DNA of 64,000 nt from Sinotaia quadrata. Its lineage: Eukaryota; Mollusca; Gastropoda; Architaenioglossa; Viviparidae. Each line of letters begins with the position of its first letter. The first letter of the stretch is position 1. The notes under the pieces are model-generated. The model ran no database searches and had not been told where the DNA came from. It saw only the letters and a program-made list of their open reading frames with translations. The translations under genes were made by a program, and so were the position numbers. The stretch is taken from contig CM054183.1 of NCBI GenBank assembly GCA_028829895.1, forward strand, positions 70,617,071-70,681,070, written 5' to 3'. Positions 51,049 to 63,315 of this stretch are shown piece after piece.

Positions 51049-51408
51049 TGGGTCATTTCATCTTCAGACGTTCTCTGACCTGAGGTGCTCCAGTGGGACA
51101 TGCTCCCCTCACGAGTATTTTGGGTCATTTCATCTTCAGACGTTCTCTGACCTGAGGTGCTCCAGTGGGACATGCTCCCCTCACGAGTATTTTGGGTCAT
51201 TTCATCTTCAGACGTTCCCTGACCTGAGGTGCTCCAGTGGGACATGCTCCCCTCACGAGTATTTTGGGTCATTTCATCTTCAGACGTTCTCTGACCTGAG
51301 GTGCTCCAGTGGGACATGCTCCCCTCACGAGTATTTTGGGTCATTTCATCTTCAGACGTTCTCTGACCTGAGGTGCTCCAGTGGGACATGCTCCCCTCAC
51401 GAGTATTC
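51049..51408 (-). repeat. 72-bp tandem repeat, five copies, open as 24-residue units
   Basis: Units are nearly identical and a multiple of three, so the minus strand reads MSHWSTSGQRTSEDEMTQNT plus REGS five times, continuing to HESSSGDVKKFASVTTTTT and a stop (50991-51389). The peptide looks natural (polar, acidic and Ser/Thr-rich), and one copy differs by a single substitution (Gly for Arg). It could be a retroelement or gene fragment. Confidence 0.8.
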
Positions 51409-51594
51409 GAGCTTGTTGGGAGTGTTTACTTTTGCATGCGTCCAATGCCACTGATGTTGAAGAATGATTCCTTTCCCCTTAAGCTACTGCCTTTAGTAGT
51501 GGGTGGGTTATTTGTGTATAGTGTGTTTGGTAGTAACTCTGGGCTCAGAACGAACATAGACGTGACTAGCTAGAGCTAGGACCAAAATACGAGT

Positions 51595-51795
51595 ACGTTT
51601 ATATGTTAATAATTATATAGTTTGTCTATATGTTAATAATTATATAGTTTGTCTATATGTTAATAATTATATAGTTTGTCTATATGTTAATAATTATATA
51701 GTTTGTCTATATGTTAATAATTATATAGTTTGTCTATATGTTAATAATTATATAGTTTGTCTATATGTTAATAATTATATAGTTTGTCTATATTA
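51595..51795. repeat. 27-bp minisatellite, about seven copies
   Basis: Unit TATATGTTAATAATTATATA plus GTTTGTC, essentially without variation. Confidence 0.95.
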
Positions 51796-52139
51796 CAGTA
51801 GCTTTGAACATATGCAGCTGAGACTGGTATTAGCCTTGAAATTATCGTGTCACATTCGAATCAGGGGGAATAACTATATATTTGACACCTCACGGAGTTG
51901 ATGTAACATATGACAATAAAATGATTTCAGTATAAATTAATATATATTAACTAAGCATACATATATATAATGTTGCTCACTCATCATCTCCCATAACAAC
52001 ATTCGAGATGACTTGTAGCAACATCTTCAGCGACCAACCTGGTATTTCTGTGGTTCAGATCTGGATTGTCCCGTTCGGTCATTCTGGCCATTTTCACGAC
52101 TGAAATACTTACACCAAGCAAATCTATTCAGCTGGAGTG

Positions 52140-52470
52140 GAAGGTGAGTTAATTAACACTGAGTTAATTAATTATTAATTCAAAGGAAGGTTAGTTAATT
52201 AATTATTAATTCAAAGGAAGGTTAGTTAATTAATTATTAATTCAAAGGAAGGTTAGTTAATTAATTACTAATTCAAAGGAAGGTTAGTTAATTAATTACT
52301 AATTCAAAGGAAAGTTAGTTAATTAATTACTAATTCAAAGGAAGGTTAATTAATTAATTATTAATTCAAAGGAAGGTTAGTTAATTAATTATTAATTCAA
52401 AGGAAGGTTAGTTAATTAATTATTAATTCAAAGGAAGGTTAGTTAATTAATTATTAATTCAAAGGAAGCG
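52140..52470. repeat. 31-bp minisatellite, about ten copies
   Basis: Unit GTTAGTTAATTAATTATTAA plus TTCAAAGGAAG, with one block of ATTACTAATT variants. Confidence 0.95.
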
Positions 52471-52479
52471 AATGACATT

Positions 52480-52995
52480 CAAGCTAAGTCTGCAATTCCC
52501 GTACATGAGACACCTGTTCTAATTTAAACTGAAAAATAACTCCATCTGAATATGTAAATTTAATTTACGTTTTATAATGTATGTTTAATTTTACCTCTGC
52601 CACTTCCTAAACTTGCTACAGAGTTCGAATTTTGTCAAATACTAAACATGTACCTTACAAGAAACAGCAATAATTTAATGAAATAAATATTACGATCACT
52701 AAAATAAATAAAATAAAATATGAAGTAATTTTACAGCGAAATCCGTATGTAGTAATATTATTTAAAAAGTACAACACAAATAACTCCAGGTGTCGTGACA
52801 TTGCTATATGTGAAAATAAACAACAAAACTACCCAGATGAATATGCACTTTAAAGTACACAAACAAGCTGACATACACCTAACAACAACGGCAATAGGTG
52901 CATACACATTTTATTTTTAAATTTATAACTGATATTTTAACTGATGTTGCAAACTTAGTTATTATTTAAGTTATGATGTTGAAATCTATTAATAA
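52480..52995. other. Non-coding stretch with nothing recognised
   Basis: AT-rich sequence without repeats or coding signal. Confidence 0.55.
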
Positions 52996-53007
52996 AAATG
53001 GTCTTAA

Positions 53008-53105
53008 AATTGTGGTAACCAGAACTTATAAAATTGTGGCAACCAGAACTTATAAAATTGTGGTAACCAGAACTTATAAAATTGTGGTAACCAGAACTTA
53101 ATGAA
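53008..53105. repeat. 25-bp repeat, four copies
   Basis: Unit like AAAATTGTGGTAACCAGAAC plus TTAT. Its last copy overlaps the first unit of the next array. Confidence 0.93.
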
Positions 53106-53415
53106 GTGTTTTGTAAAGACACTGTTGTCTGTTCATTTTAAATACAAGGACTAAAACAAAACTTAATGAAGTGTTTTGTAAAGACAAAGTTGTCTGTTCA
53201 TTTTAAATACAAGGACTAAAACAAAACTTAATGAAGTGTTTTGTAAAGACAAAGTTGTCTGTTCATTTTAAATACAAGGACTAAAACAATTATGAAGTGT
53301 TTTGTAAAGACAAAGTTGTCTGTTCATTTTAAATACAAGGACTAGAACAAAACTTAATGAAGTGTTTTGTAAAGACAAAGTTGTCTGTTCATTTTAAATA
53401 CAAGGACTAAAACAA
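53097..53415. repeat. About 66-bp repeat, five copies
   Basis: Units with ACTTAATGAAGTGTTTTGTA and GTTGTCTGTTCATTTTAAAT. It starts inside the last ACTTA of the preceding array. Confidence 0.95.
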
Positions 53416-53514
53416 ACACATCTGAGCACGTTATCTTGCAAAAATTAAAGAAAACATTAAAAAAAACAATGCTTTGGAAAATACATAGTAAAGAAGCAAT
53501 CATCGAATTCATTA

Positions 53515-53828
53515 TCACTTTTCCTTCCGGAAGTTGGACGTGTAGGAAGTCGTGACACGCAGGATGTCGTGACTCAAGAACACGTTCAGCACGAAGCAGA
53601 AAGAGCTCGCGCTCAAAAACCGGAAGCAGCAGTAACGGCAGTCAAAGAAATGCCGCCTGCCCGCCTGATTGCCCAACATTAATAAACCGAACCCTGCGTC
53701 TGGTCTTAAAGGAAATAGATAAAACCCGCTTTCCATCACTGAGAGTTGATTATCGGCCTTTCGGGTTATGTCTCTAGCCCCATCCTGAGCCAAATAGGAC
53801 AAATCAAATAGAGATAACTCACTTCGTT
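53515..53828 (-). other. GC-richer segment with an open minus-strand frame; exon, SINE or gene fragment
   Basis: About 310 bp richer in GC and CpG than its neighbours. The minus strand is open from an acceptor-like cttgtttag to a TGA: SELSLFDLSYLAQDGARDIT near the start and FCFVLNVFLSHDILRVTTSY near the end. The peptide is Cys/Phe-rich with a weakly hydrophobic stretch. A TGGCTCAGGATGG phrase resembles a polymerase III A box, so a SINE is an alternative. No family recognised. Confidence 0.3.
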
Positions 53829-53829
53829 C

Positions 53830-54670
53830 TAAACAAGAATGGGCGTACAGTTTTGGTGAAAATATTCTGCAAAATACATTAATGATGAATGATTGTAATC
53901 TGATATAAATATTAAGCGTTAGAGAGTCCCTGTTGGACACAACAAAGAATGATTGTAATTTGCCATGGACATTCAGTGTGTAAGATCTAAGTTGGACACG
54001 TTGATTAAAAATGAAGGTAGGCTAATTTGCCAAAGCACATGTAAAGGTCCGTTTTAGACATATTCAATGCGACTCACCAAATACATTCATTGTAAAGAAA
54101 AGTGCTGGACACACTAAATACATTCATTGTAAGAAAAGTGCTGGACACACTAATTCAAAATGAATGCAACTTGAAGTGTGCGTTTATGGTTGTGGTGTGT
54201 TGGGAGTGCACAAAATCCAAGGAGATTTGAACAATGAATAAATTAATTCGCCAGATTCATTCACTGTGAAAACCAGTACAGAACACTTTAGCAAAAAGTA
54301 ATATAGTTGCCGAATACTTTAAGAGTTAAGTCCGTGTTAGATACATTATATTTGCCAAAATATACTATTAATCTCTAACTTGATAACTAGACTATTCATT
54401 GTCAAATAATAACTGCTCTTTATCACCAGATTAGTATACATCAAGCACCCAAGTAACATACTACCTTCACTTTCTAACTAGAATGGCATACGTCACGTCG
54501 ACTAAATTGTATTAGGACTTAACTGGTAAAATCAGGAGCTGAAATAACACACTGCCCTCTTTTTATAAGTATCTATTATACCTCATATCGATTAATCTTT
54601 ATTTATCACTACAGTGATAAAAGCATCAATAAATCAAATAAACACTACCCATTTGCCATTACGTGGCTGG
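53830..54670. other. Non-coding stretch with loose repeats
   Basis: Loosely recurring phrases with GTTGGACAC, AATGATTGTAAT and ACATTCATTGTAA, without a clean array. No gene. Confidence 0.55.
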
Positions 54671-56430
54671 TACGCCACTTATTAATGAAAATTATTATTA
54701 TTATTAATTAATCTTTCATAACCAATCACAAGTGATGATAATCTTAATTTATTTTATTAAATGATCCTCCAACAGAAACCCCTCGTCTCTCACTTGGCAG
54801 ATATTTTTGGTGCTGTAAACATTTTCTTTATTCCAAAGCACATTTATTTACAGTCACATAATGTTTCCATGAGTGCAAAACTTCTTACTAAAGGAGAAGA
54901 CAAACCCGGCTTTTAATCTCTATTTAGTGAGCCCCCATCCACCCACTTTCTTCTCCAAATAAATTTGACAATAAATGTATTAAATGATCAAATATACATT
55001 TGACAATTACAATGAAATAGATCACTTGACATCAGTACTCCACGAACTTATGTGAGGATAATTTTATGGCTACACAATCTCTCTCTCTCACACTCTCTCT
55101 CTCTCTTTCTCTCTCCATTTATATATATATATATAATTACAATTCAACAACCGAGTCAATACAGATCACAGATTAGTCCTATCAGAGAAAAGAAATGGAG
55201 TTATTAGAGGTAGGTTATTATAATCTTTGATTTGGATTGAGCACTGTTCTGAGTCTTTCACTTGCTTTTGCAATAGTATCACAATGTCACAATGTCTGTT
55301 AACTTATGTCTCTCTGCCACATGCATGGAAAATACTGACGCACTATTATATTCTTGAGCGAACTTCAGTGCTCTCCTCATCATGTCAGTTCCTTCAAGCA
55401 CAACATGATGATTACAGTAATTATGGTAACTTCAATATACCAGAATTCTCCTGGTGTATCCAGCATATACATCAAAATGTATAGCAAACTCCTTATGCTT
55501 ACACACCACAACAGACGTTCCCATGCCTCACCGGTCGTTCAAGTTTCTGATGAGTGAACACGTGAAGGGTAACTGAAAACTTGAGAGTTGAAACTCAAAC
55601 TCGACTCAGAACTCAAACTCAAAAACCTACTTGTTCACTGTAAAATATGATTAAGGAGCAAACATAAGTTTCCCGTTTATCACAATATAATTCCATTTCT
55701 ATCTTACATCCCATTCTCAACTTACAATTTCCTGTAACAGTATTTATTAGCCCGATAAACACATGGTAAAATAAACATAGCATATCAAACAATGTCAGGT
55801 GTTAGCAAACTACATGGGTGCAGCTTAGTTCAAACATTTGTAGAAATAAAAGTCAACTCACATAGTACATCTCTACATAAACACAAGTATAACATATCAA
55901 TAGTGATAATGCATGAAATATTTCTAAGTCCACTCTCTCTCAACCAGTCAGTTTTACTCACCATCAAGCTAACGACTGCCTTTCAAAGCTGGACTTCTCC
56001 TTTCTCATCCAAATTTAAAGTGATCAGAGAACAGAATTTTCTATAGCAGGTAACTTTTTTTAAATCTCAGCCCATTGGCTGGTCTCGTTCTCGTAAATGA
56101 TGATATTGGATAATAAAAATCTACTCAGTTTGCATTACGTCAACAATATAGAATATTCTTGCCTCAAGCTGTTTACTTCAACTCAGACACTTTCAAAAAT
56201 AACACCATAAGGTGTGCCCAAAATCGGGTTACTCTGACAATTTAGCAATTTATATAACAATTTAAATTTAAAAGTATGGAGAGGAAATTTATATAACAAT
56301 TTAAATTTAAAAGTATGGAGAGGCAATTTATATAACAATTTAAATTTAAAAGCATGGAGAGGAAATTTATATAACAATTTAAATTTAAAAGTACGGAGAG
56401 GAAATTTACTCTGTCGCACCTTCAATCTCG
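54671..56430 (+). mobile_element. Dispersed repeat family A, copy 2
   Basis: Shares with copy 1, in order, AACCAATCACAAGTGATGAT and AGCCCCCATCCACCCACTTT (54715-54955), CATTCTCAACTTACAATTTC with TTAGCCCGATAAACACA (55710-55765), and GACAATTTAGCAATTTATAT (56237-56260). The middle parts are not obviously alike. A CT/TA microsatellite sits at 55078-55135. No protein recognised. Confidence 0.65.
56240..56405. repeat. 39-bp tandem repeat, four copies, inside family A copy 2
   Basis: Units with ATTTATATAACAATTTAAAT and AAAAGTATGGAGAGG. Copy 1 of the family has a single version of this segment, so the expansion is private to this copy. Confidence 0.92.
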
Positions 56431-56479
56431 TAAATTGAAGTTAAAACGGCAATTATTCCAAACCAGAACCCACTAAATT

Positions 56480-57125
56480 AATTAACCAAGAAAAAGGGTT
56501 CGATAAACTCATGATTTTAGGTCAGAATCTTAATAGGAATTAAGAAAAGAATCAAGATTTTTCAGAAACTAAGTCACGAATCTAGTTCAGAATTCAGCCA
56601 AGAATCAAGATATGAATTCAGTTAAATTCAGACAAGAATAATAAAAAAAAAATACAATCAAGAATTCAGTCAGGAATTTAAGTAGGAATTCAGTCAAGAA
56701 TCCAGGTTGTAATTCAGTAAAAATGAGACAAGAATAATTTAAAAAACAAATAAGAGTTCAGTTAAAATGCAGACAAAAATAATACAAGAAACTGTCAAGA
56801 ATTTAGTCAAACTGCAGACAAGAATAATTTTAAAATCAAACAAGAAATCAGTCAAAATGCAAACAAGAGTCAAAATGCAGACAAGAATAATACAATAAAC
56901 ATTCAAGAATTCAGTCTAAATGCAGACAAGAATAATACAAAAACCGTCAAGAAATCTGACAAAATAAAGACAAGAATAATTTAAAAAGCAAACAAGAATA
57001 ATACAAAAACCGTCAAGAATTCTGACAAAATGAAGACAAGAATAATTTAAAAAGCAAACAAGAATAATACAAAACCCGTCAAGAATTCAGACAAAATGCA
57101 GAGAAGAATAATACAGAAAATTCCA
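56480..57125. repeat. Degenerate about 40-bp array
   Basis: Recurring phrases AAGAATTCAGTCAAAATGCA and GACAAGAATAATACAAAAAC in irregular order, older and more diverged than most arrays here. Confidence 0.8.
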
Positions 57126-57274
57126 GTAAGTACTCAGTCAATAATACAATGAAGGGTTTAGTCCCTCCCCAAAACAAATCGAAGAAACTGTTATGAACCC
57201 AGTCCACAAAACTGTCAAGTGCCAAGTCAAGAATTCATTTAAACTTTTGTCATTTTTGCGAGGTTTCGTTAAAC

Positions 57275-58030
57275 CAGAGATGGCGAACCTTTTTTATTGG
57301 CGTGCCAATATTTCGATTTAAGGATGATATATATTGCTGCGTGCCAAGTAGACCTACCAGAAACGCAGCGGGGATGTGGGGCTAAGCCCCACCCAAAACT
57401 AAGTGTGCTGTCTTATGACTTTATTCCTGAAACGTAGTGTGATTTTTGAATGGTATGATCATATAATGACATGACATATGATATATAATGCCATAATAAA
57501 ATAAAATATTATATTATACTATGCTGTTTCCTGCAGCCACTAGCCTGCTGAATATACCAGTAGCTGTTTAAACAAACGTTTTATTATGACGAAATAAAGC
57601 TTACAATTATATAACTGTTATAACATATAAAACGTATATTGTTATTTGATGACTTAAGCCTCACTTAGGATTTAAAAGTCTTAGGACAGGTCAGTCAATG
57701 TGACTTCTGTTGTTGTGTGGTCAACGATAACAGTTTGATAAATGGGGTATATTTTGTATTCTTCAAAGATACACAAGTTGCACTTAAATCATCGGTCAAG
57801 CAATTTCTGGTTTTCGATTTTATGTAACTCATTGTTGAAAACAGCGATTCACAGGAGTAAGTAGACGAGAAAATCCTTTATTATCTTAATAATTTTGTCT
57901 TTATTTTGAAAGTCTTCAAACAAATCGCTAACCACGATTCCTTTATATAATCGCCATCACTGAAAGGCTTTCCATACCTAGCCATGATTTTTTTTTTAAA
58001 ACTTGCAGCCTCTAAGTTAGATGTACGTTA
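57275..58030 (-). mobile_element. hAT transposon remnant with one end and a transposase C-terminus
   Basis: CAGAGATGGCGAACCTTTTT at 57275 is a typical hAT end. On the minus strand 57695-57858 encodes SCESLFSTMSYIKSKTRNCL and TDDLSATCVSLKNTKYTP, the hAT C-terminal dimerisation region, ending in TGA at 57695-57697. The other end is not seen; sequence to the right passes into a 51-bp array, so the element is truncated. Confidence 0.8.
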
Positions 58031-58139
58031 AAAAACTTCACAAAAGTCATTTCTTGTCAAATGTAAATAACAACAATGAATAATTTTATCACTTCCACAA
58101 ATAAATGCATGAATGCAAAATAGCAAAGGAAAGCGAACG

Positions 58140-58930
58140 AATTATCGAGTTCTTTAAAAAATAAGCTGAAAATGACATAAAGACTAAAATTCAAATCCAG
58201 TACTTAAAAATGTTAAGCTGAAAATGACATAAAGACTAAAGTTCAAATCCAGTACTTAAAAATGTTAAGCTGAAAATGACATAAAGACTAAAATTCAAAT
58301 CCAGTAATTAAAAAGTTAAGCTGAAAATGACATAAAGACTAAAATTCAAATCCAGTAATTAAAAAGTTAAGCTGAAAATGACATAAAGACTAAAATTCAA
58401 ATCCAGTAATTAAAAAGTTAAGCTGAAAATGACATAAAGACTAAAATTCAAATCCAGTAATTAAAAAGTTAAGCTGAAAATGACATAAAGACTAAAATTC
58501 AAATCCAGTAATTAAAAAGTTAAGCTGAAAATGACATAAAGACTAAAATTCAAATCCAGTAATTAAAAAGTTAAGCTGAAAATGACATAAAGACTAAAGT
58601 TCAAATCCAGTAATTAAAAAGTTAAGCTGAAAATGACATAAAGACTAAAGTTCAAATCCAGTAATTAAAAAGTTAAGCTGAAAATGACATAAAGACTAAA
58701 ATTCAAATCCAGTAATTAAAAAGTTAAGCTGAAAATGACATAAAGACTAAAATTCAAATCCAGTAATTAAAAAGTTAAGCTGAAAATGACATAAAGACTA
58801 AAATTCAAATCCAGTAATTAAAAAGTTAAGCTGAAAATGACATAAAGACTAAAGTTCAAATCCAGTAATTAAAAAGTTAAGCTGAAAATGACATAAAGAC
58901 TAAAGTCCAAAGTAAAGCAAACGATTATCG
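58140..58930. repeat. 51-bp minisatellite, about fifteen copies
   Basis: Highly uniform unit (GTTAAGCTGAAAATGACATA, then AAGACTAAAATTCAAATCCA). The left two units have a variant ending (GTACTTAAAAAT). Few differences between copies imply recent growth. Confidence 0.96.
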
Positions 58931-59480
58931 AGTACTTAAAAATATAAAGCTGAAAACACGACGTAAACACTAAGTCCTGTTGAAATAATTTAAAAACTCT
59001 TCGACAAATGCCAAACAAGCCCACCAAGCAAACTGAAGAAAACACGTTTCCCATTTTTTCTCGTCGGTTGAATTTTTGATCCAAAGCCCTGATTTCTTTA
59101 GTTGTCTGATGTGCTTTCTCGTAATCGGAATTGAAAAAATATCAATTAAAAAAACAAATTGAACTCAAAGCTGTTTGTGCCTAACGGAACAAGGCCTGTA
59201 CACCCACAGAGAAATAACAGCAGGGCACTCGCTCATTAGAAAAACTTAAGGTTATTCTTTGGCCAGAATGGATTACTCGGTCAACAGGAAACGAAACTAA
59301 AAAAAAACGGATTAGACATTTATTTTTAAACAGGAAGTGTAGATCAATATAAAATAAAAGAATAAAGACCATTTATTTGAGCAGGAAGTGCAACTGGCCC
59401 AAAGTTTGTTTTTCACACTCACTCACCTCGAAGTCTGAGTAATAATGCTTTTGATGAAGGCTGCGCTAACTGCCTCTGAA
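58931..59480. other. Non-coding stretch with nothing recognised
   Basis: No repeat or coding signal. A C-run at 59491-59503 and CA-rich sequence follow to about 59660. Confidence 0.55.
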
Positions 59481-59689
59481 CTGTCAGCACCCCCCCCCCC
59501 CACATTCACTTAATCTCTCTCACATAAACACACACGCGCACACATACACAGACATACAAAACCTGTACACACAAACACACAAACCTGAACACACAAGCAC
59601 ACACACAAACACGCATGTACATAAATAAACACACACGCACCCCCCCACCATATGCTCACCACCATTGTTAATATAAAACATGCTTACAC

Positions 59690-59885
59690 ATCAGAAGACA
59701 GACATTACAGCACTAAGATGGACAAACAGGATCTACACGTGTTCTTGATTAGTTACATACATATTTACACACACAACAAACACATCAGAAGACAGACATC
59801 ACAGCACTAAGAATGGACAAACAGGATCTACACGTGTTCTTGACTAGTTATATATATATATTTACACACAAAACAAACACATCAG
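59690..59885. repeat. Two-copy about 105-bp direct repeat
   Basis: Both copies contain CACATCAGAAGACAGACAT and AACAGGATCTACACGTGTTC. Confidence 0.9.
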
Positions 59886-60292
59886 ATACAGAGCCGTGTT
59901 GCTCATCTAGAACTATACATGTGCCCTGGAGAACAAACTCAAGACAGATTCACAGACAGACGTAATATTAAGTATCTTGATAAGCAAACGCGGACAAAAG
60001 CGAAATCACCAGCAAGCATGTATAACTGTTTATTACCTAAATATATATTCGTGTACAAAGGGAAACAACCTAGAATTAATTGTTTATTATATACTATAGC
60101 TAGATATGAACTCCAGTGAACACACACGGAGACACAAGCAGGTTTATATATTTAGTAAATAAGCTTATGAAATTTAAATGTATCATGTGTATGTAAGTAA
60201 GAGTGTTCTGTCAGAGAACACAAGAGAATGATTTCTAAACCATTTGTATTTTACTGGCAGATTGGCACTTTATTTGAGATGATCAGTGAGAG

Positions 60293-60481
60293 TTGATCCT
60301 CGAAACAATGCCACAACAAAACCAATTTATCCTGGATGTTGACTCTGATGAGTATTGCACAGCAAATACAGCAAATAACACCAGAGTAGAGTGGCCAACG
60401 TGCCAAGGACTAGTTCACTGGACCACATGTGCATCTGCTAATGACAGTCATTGGGACCCAGATGACGTCAGAGAGACCTAA
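60293..60481 (+). other. Short frame with a zinc-finger-like pattern, possible gene or retroelement fragment
   Basis: The frame includes VEWPTCQGLVHWTTCASAND, preceded by a Cys at DSDEYCTANT. The C...C-x-x-L-V-H-W-x-x-C spacing recalls part of a PHD finger, but the first Cys pair is incomplete. Only 62 codons long and without neighbours, so it may be a decayed fragment or a coincidence. Confidence 0.2.
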
Positions 60482-61435
60482 AGTTATGTATTTATAAAGT
60501 CAACAAATGCACAGCTTCAGTCAGAATCAATCGAATTCAATCGAACTTTAATCAAAGTACTTATAGAGTTCACTCAAAAACATTCAGTGTTCTCTTATAA
60601 ACTCATTAATTGTTCGCTCATATTAATGAACTAAATAACTACAACAGGCCGTAAGACTCAAAACATTCTCTTTCAACACCACATAGGCATGATTTGAGCT
60701 ATAAACATTTATAAACTCTAATTGCAACTGTTGAACTATTTGCTGTATGCTGTCTTATGCTATTTCTGAATGAATGAATATATTCATTGTTAACGTGACT
60801 CAGACGTTATATGTTATAGTCTGTCACCTGTATTATGACTGTATGTATCAGGACCTCGAGATATTTTCTAGAACTATCACTCTTCTACTCTACATTATCT
60901 ATCATTCAACACGGGTGGTCAGCCAGAAAGTGTGTTTCGGGGATTAGCCTAAGGATATGGGTGGCCCAGGGTTTGTAGAGAATTGACATCATGCCCATTT
61001 CTCAGCAAACTATCACACTTATCCTGGGCTGGAAAAAATATCTGAATGTTCCATATACTCACTCTGAACTAAACAATCAAAGCAAAGCTCAACTGCATGA
61101 TATGGATGCACTAGAAACTTACCTTAATATACATTAGTCAAATGCTGCTGACTATTGAGGCAACACATATTTTGGATCCCATAATTGACACATCAGAAGT
61201 ACAACGATCACTAGTGATACCCTGAGACTCCACCAGTATGATTATGTGGGATAGTTACATTAGTCAGGAGTGTGTAAACTGTTTAGAAACTGTGTGAAAA
61301 CATTTTAGAGATATTGAACTGGGAAGTACCTGAGAAAACATTTTAGATATAGTGAAGAGGAAACTTAACTGAGAAAGATAATTTATGAACTTGTTAAACT
61401 TTCTACAGGGGAATACTAAATATCTTAGGAAGGCT
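60482..61435. other. Non-coding stretch with nothing recognised
   Basis: No open frame that looks coding and no array. A few loosely repeated phrases with ACATTTTAGA near 61290-61350. Confidence 0.55.
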
Positions 61436-61439
61436 AAAG

Positions 61440-61810
61440 TTTCTCTGATTAGATGCTGTAAAATTATAATTGGTGAAATTTGTAATTGATTGTTGATTCC
61501 TTTCTTTTATTATTTACTTTCTTTTATATAAATATTTTATTAATTTGTCACTTGTCTTGCATCATTTCTGATCATCTTCACTTGGTGTAAAATGCATTAA
61601 TTGTAGTCATTGTACCTGTCTTTTGTCCTTGTCCATTATTTATTATCATCTTCACGTAGTGTAAAATGCATTAATTGTAGTCATTGTACCTGTCTTTTGT
61701 CCTTGTCCATTATATGTGAAGAATTTTCTTCCTCTGGGGGCTTGGACGAGCTACCAGAATGGGTTGACCTCAATTGTTGTGTTGTTCGTATTGTCCATCA
61801 ATTATGGCCA
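61440..61810 (+). mobile_element. Dispersed repeat family B, partial copy 3
   Basis: Matches copy 1 from TTATTTACTTTCTTTTATA through a CATCTTCAC block to the GGGGGCTTGGACGAG end. It contains its own 75-bp duplication (61567-61714, GCATTAATTGTAGTCATTGT core) that the other copies lack. Confidence 0.6.
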
Positions 61811-62219
61811 ACCAATAATTGGGTGGGATGCATTCAGTAACGACCTTGAACACTTTAGTCTTTAATTATGCAACATTTTTCTGATTAGACTGACACGCTC
61901 AGCACACATACAAATTAGTTTCTTTAAAAGGAATAATTTTGATTCAGTATCTCTGTCCAGCAGTAGTTTAGATTAGATTTTGCAGTGTTATATCTGCTCC
62001 GTTTAATCTGTTTCTTCTGCATGCTTTCAAATGCAGCTGTACATAACTTTCTTACATCAGGATACTGCATGTTATCTGTTATTAGAAGGCGACATTCTAC
62101 GGTCATCAAGTCTGTGCTGTTTAACGTTTTCAAAATCCAAGCTGTATTAATAAAACACAACAACCATACTATTCATATATGGTTATTTCAGTCATTGAAA
62201 GACATGGTTTCCTATCAGT

Positions 62220-62470
62220 GCACATAAAGACACATTATTTCAGTTTACATAAACACACCTTAACATTTCAGTTCACATAAAGACACCTTAACATTTCAGT
62301 TCACATAAAGACACCTTTTAATTACAATTCACATAAAGACATTTTATTATTTCAGTTCACATAAATATACCTTATCATCTCACTTCACATACAGACACCT
62401 TATACGTTCAGTTCACATAAATATACTATTTCATATCAGTTCACATAATGACTTTTATCCTTTAATTTGA
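62220..62470. repeat. About 28-bp minisatellite
   Basis: Around nine units like TTCACATAAAGACACCTTAA plus CATTTCAG, variable. The phrase recurs at the right edge of the window (63978-64000), so another array may begin there. Confidence 0.85.
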
Positions 62471-62499
62471 CATAAATAAATAATTGTTGTTTGCCCGTT

Positions 62500-63280
62500 T
62501 ACTAATCAAAATTTGGGACAAGACAACAATTTGAGGAGAACATATCATGGTTGATCTACAAGTCCCCGGTGAGTATTTTTCACAACGTATAGAACACAGC
62601 AGAGACAATACATACATTACAAGATGAATTTTAATAAATGGGGATGAGACGGAATGACATGAAGATGAGTGAAAAATTAATAAAGAATTTATAAAAAGAA
62701 AAGAAAATACAATCAAATCAAGATTTACATAAGTTACACTTTTAAATCTCAGAGAGATCTAGCCTGCCCTATAAGTCAGTCATTCTGTCTATTAGTTTTT
62801 CCCCAAAGAAAGTTTATCATCCTTCGTCAGTTCTTCCTTTAATCTCTTGACAAAACATCCTCATGAAATATTCAGCACAAATAGGACACAGACTCGGTGG
62901 CCATAAAACTCATGGGGAACACTTATCTAATTGCACCACCTGTTGAATTCCTTCAAGTCATGCAGTGATTGATTGATGTTACAGTATTCATGATTTTCTC
63001 AGCATGGCTCTGGCAAGCATTTAAGATGAGGCTAGATTCAGCAATGTCCCAAAACACTTGGTGGGTGGAGAGGTTGAAAAACTACCACACAATTGAAATG
63101 AAGAATGGGAAAGCACAACAACAAAGACAACATACACAACCCTGCAACTAACAATGCTAAGTAAATGTTCTGCCACAATTAACTGGCAGTGAACCTCTAT
63201 CAGAGGTAAATCTTTTTTATTACAAATTCCATTAGTTGTAAAGAATAAAGATTAAAGCATATGATATTCTACTTAGCTTT

Positions 63281-63315
<35 letters not shown>

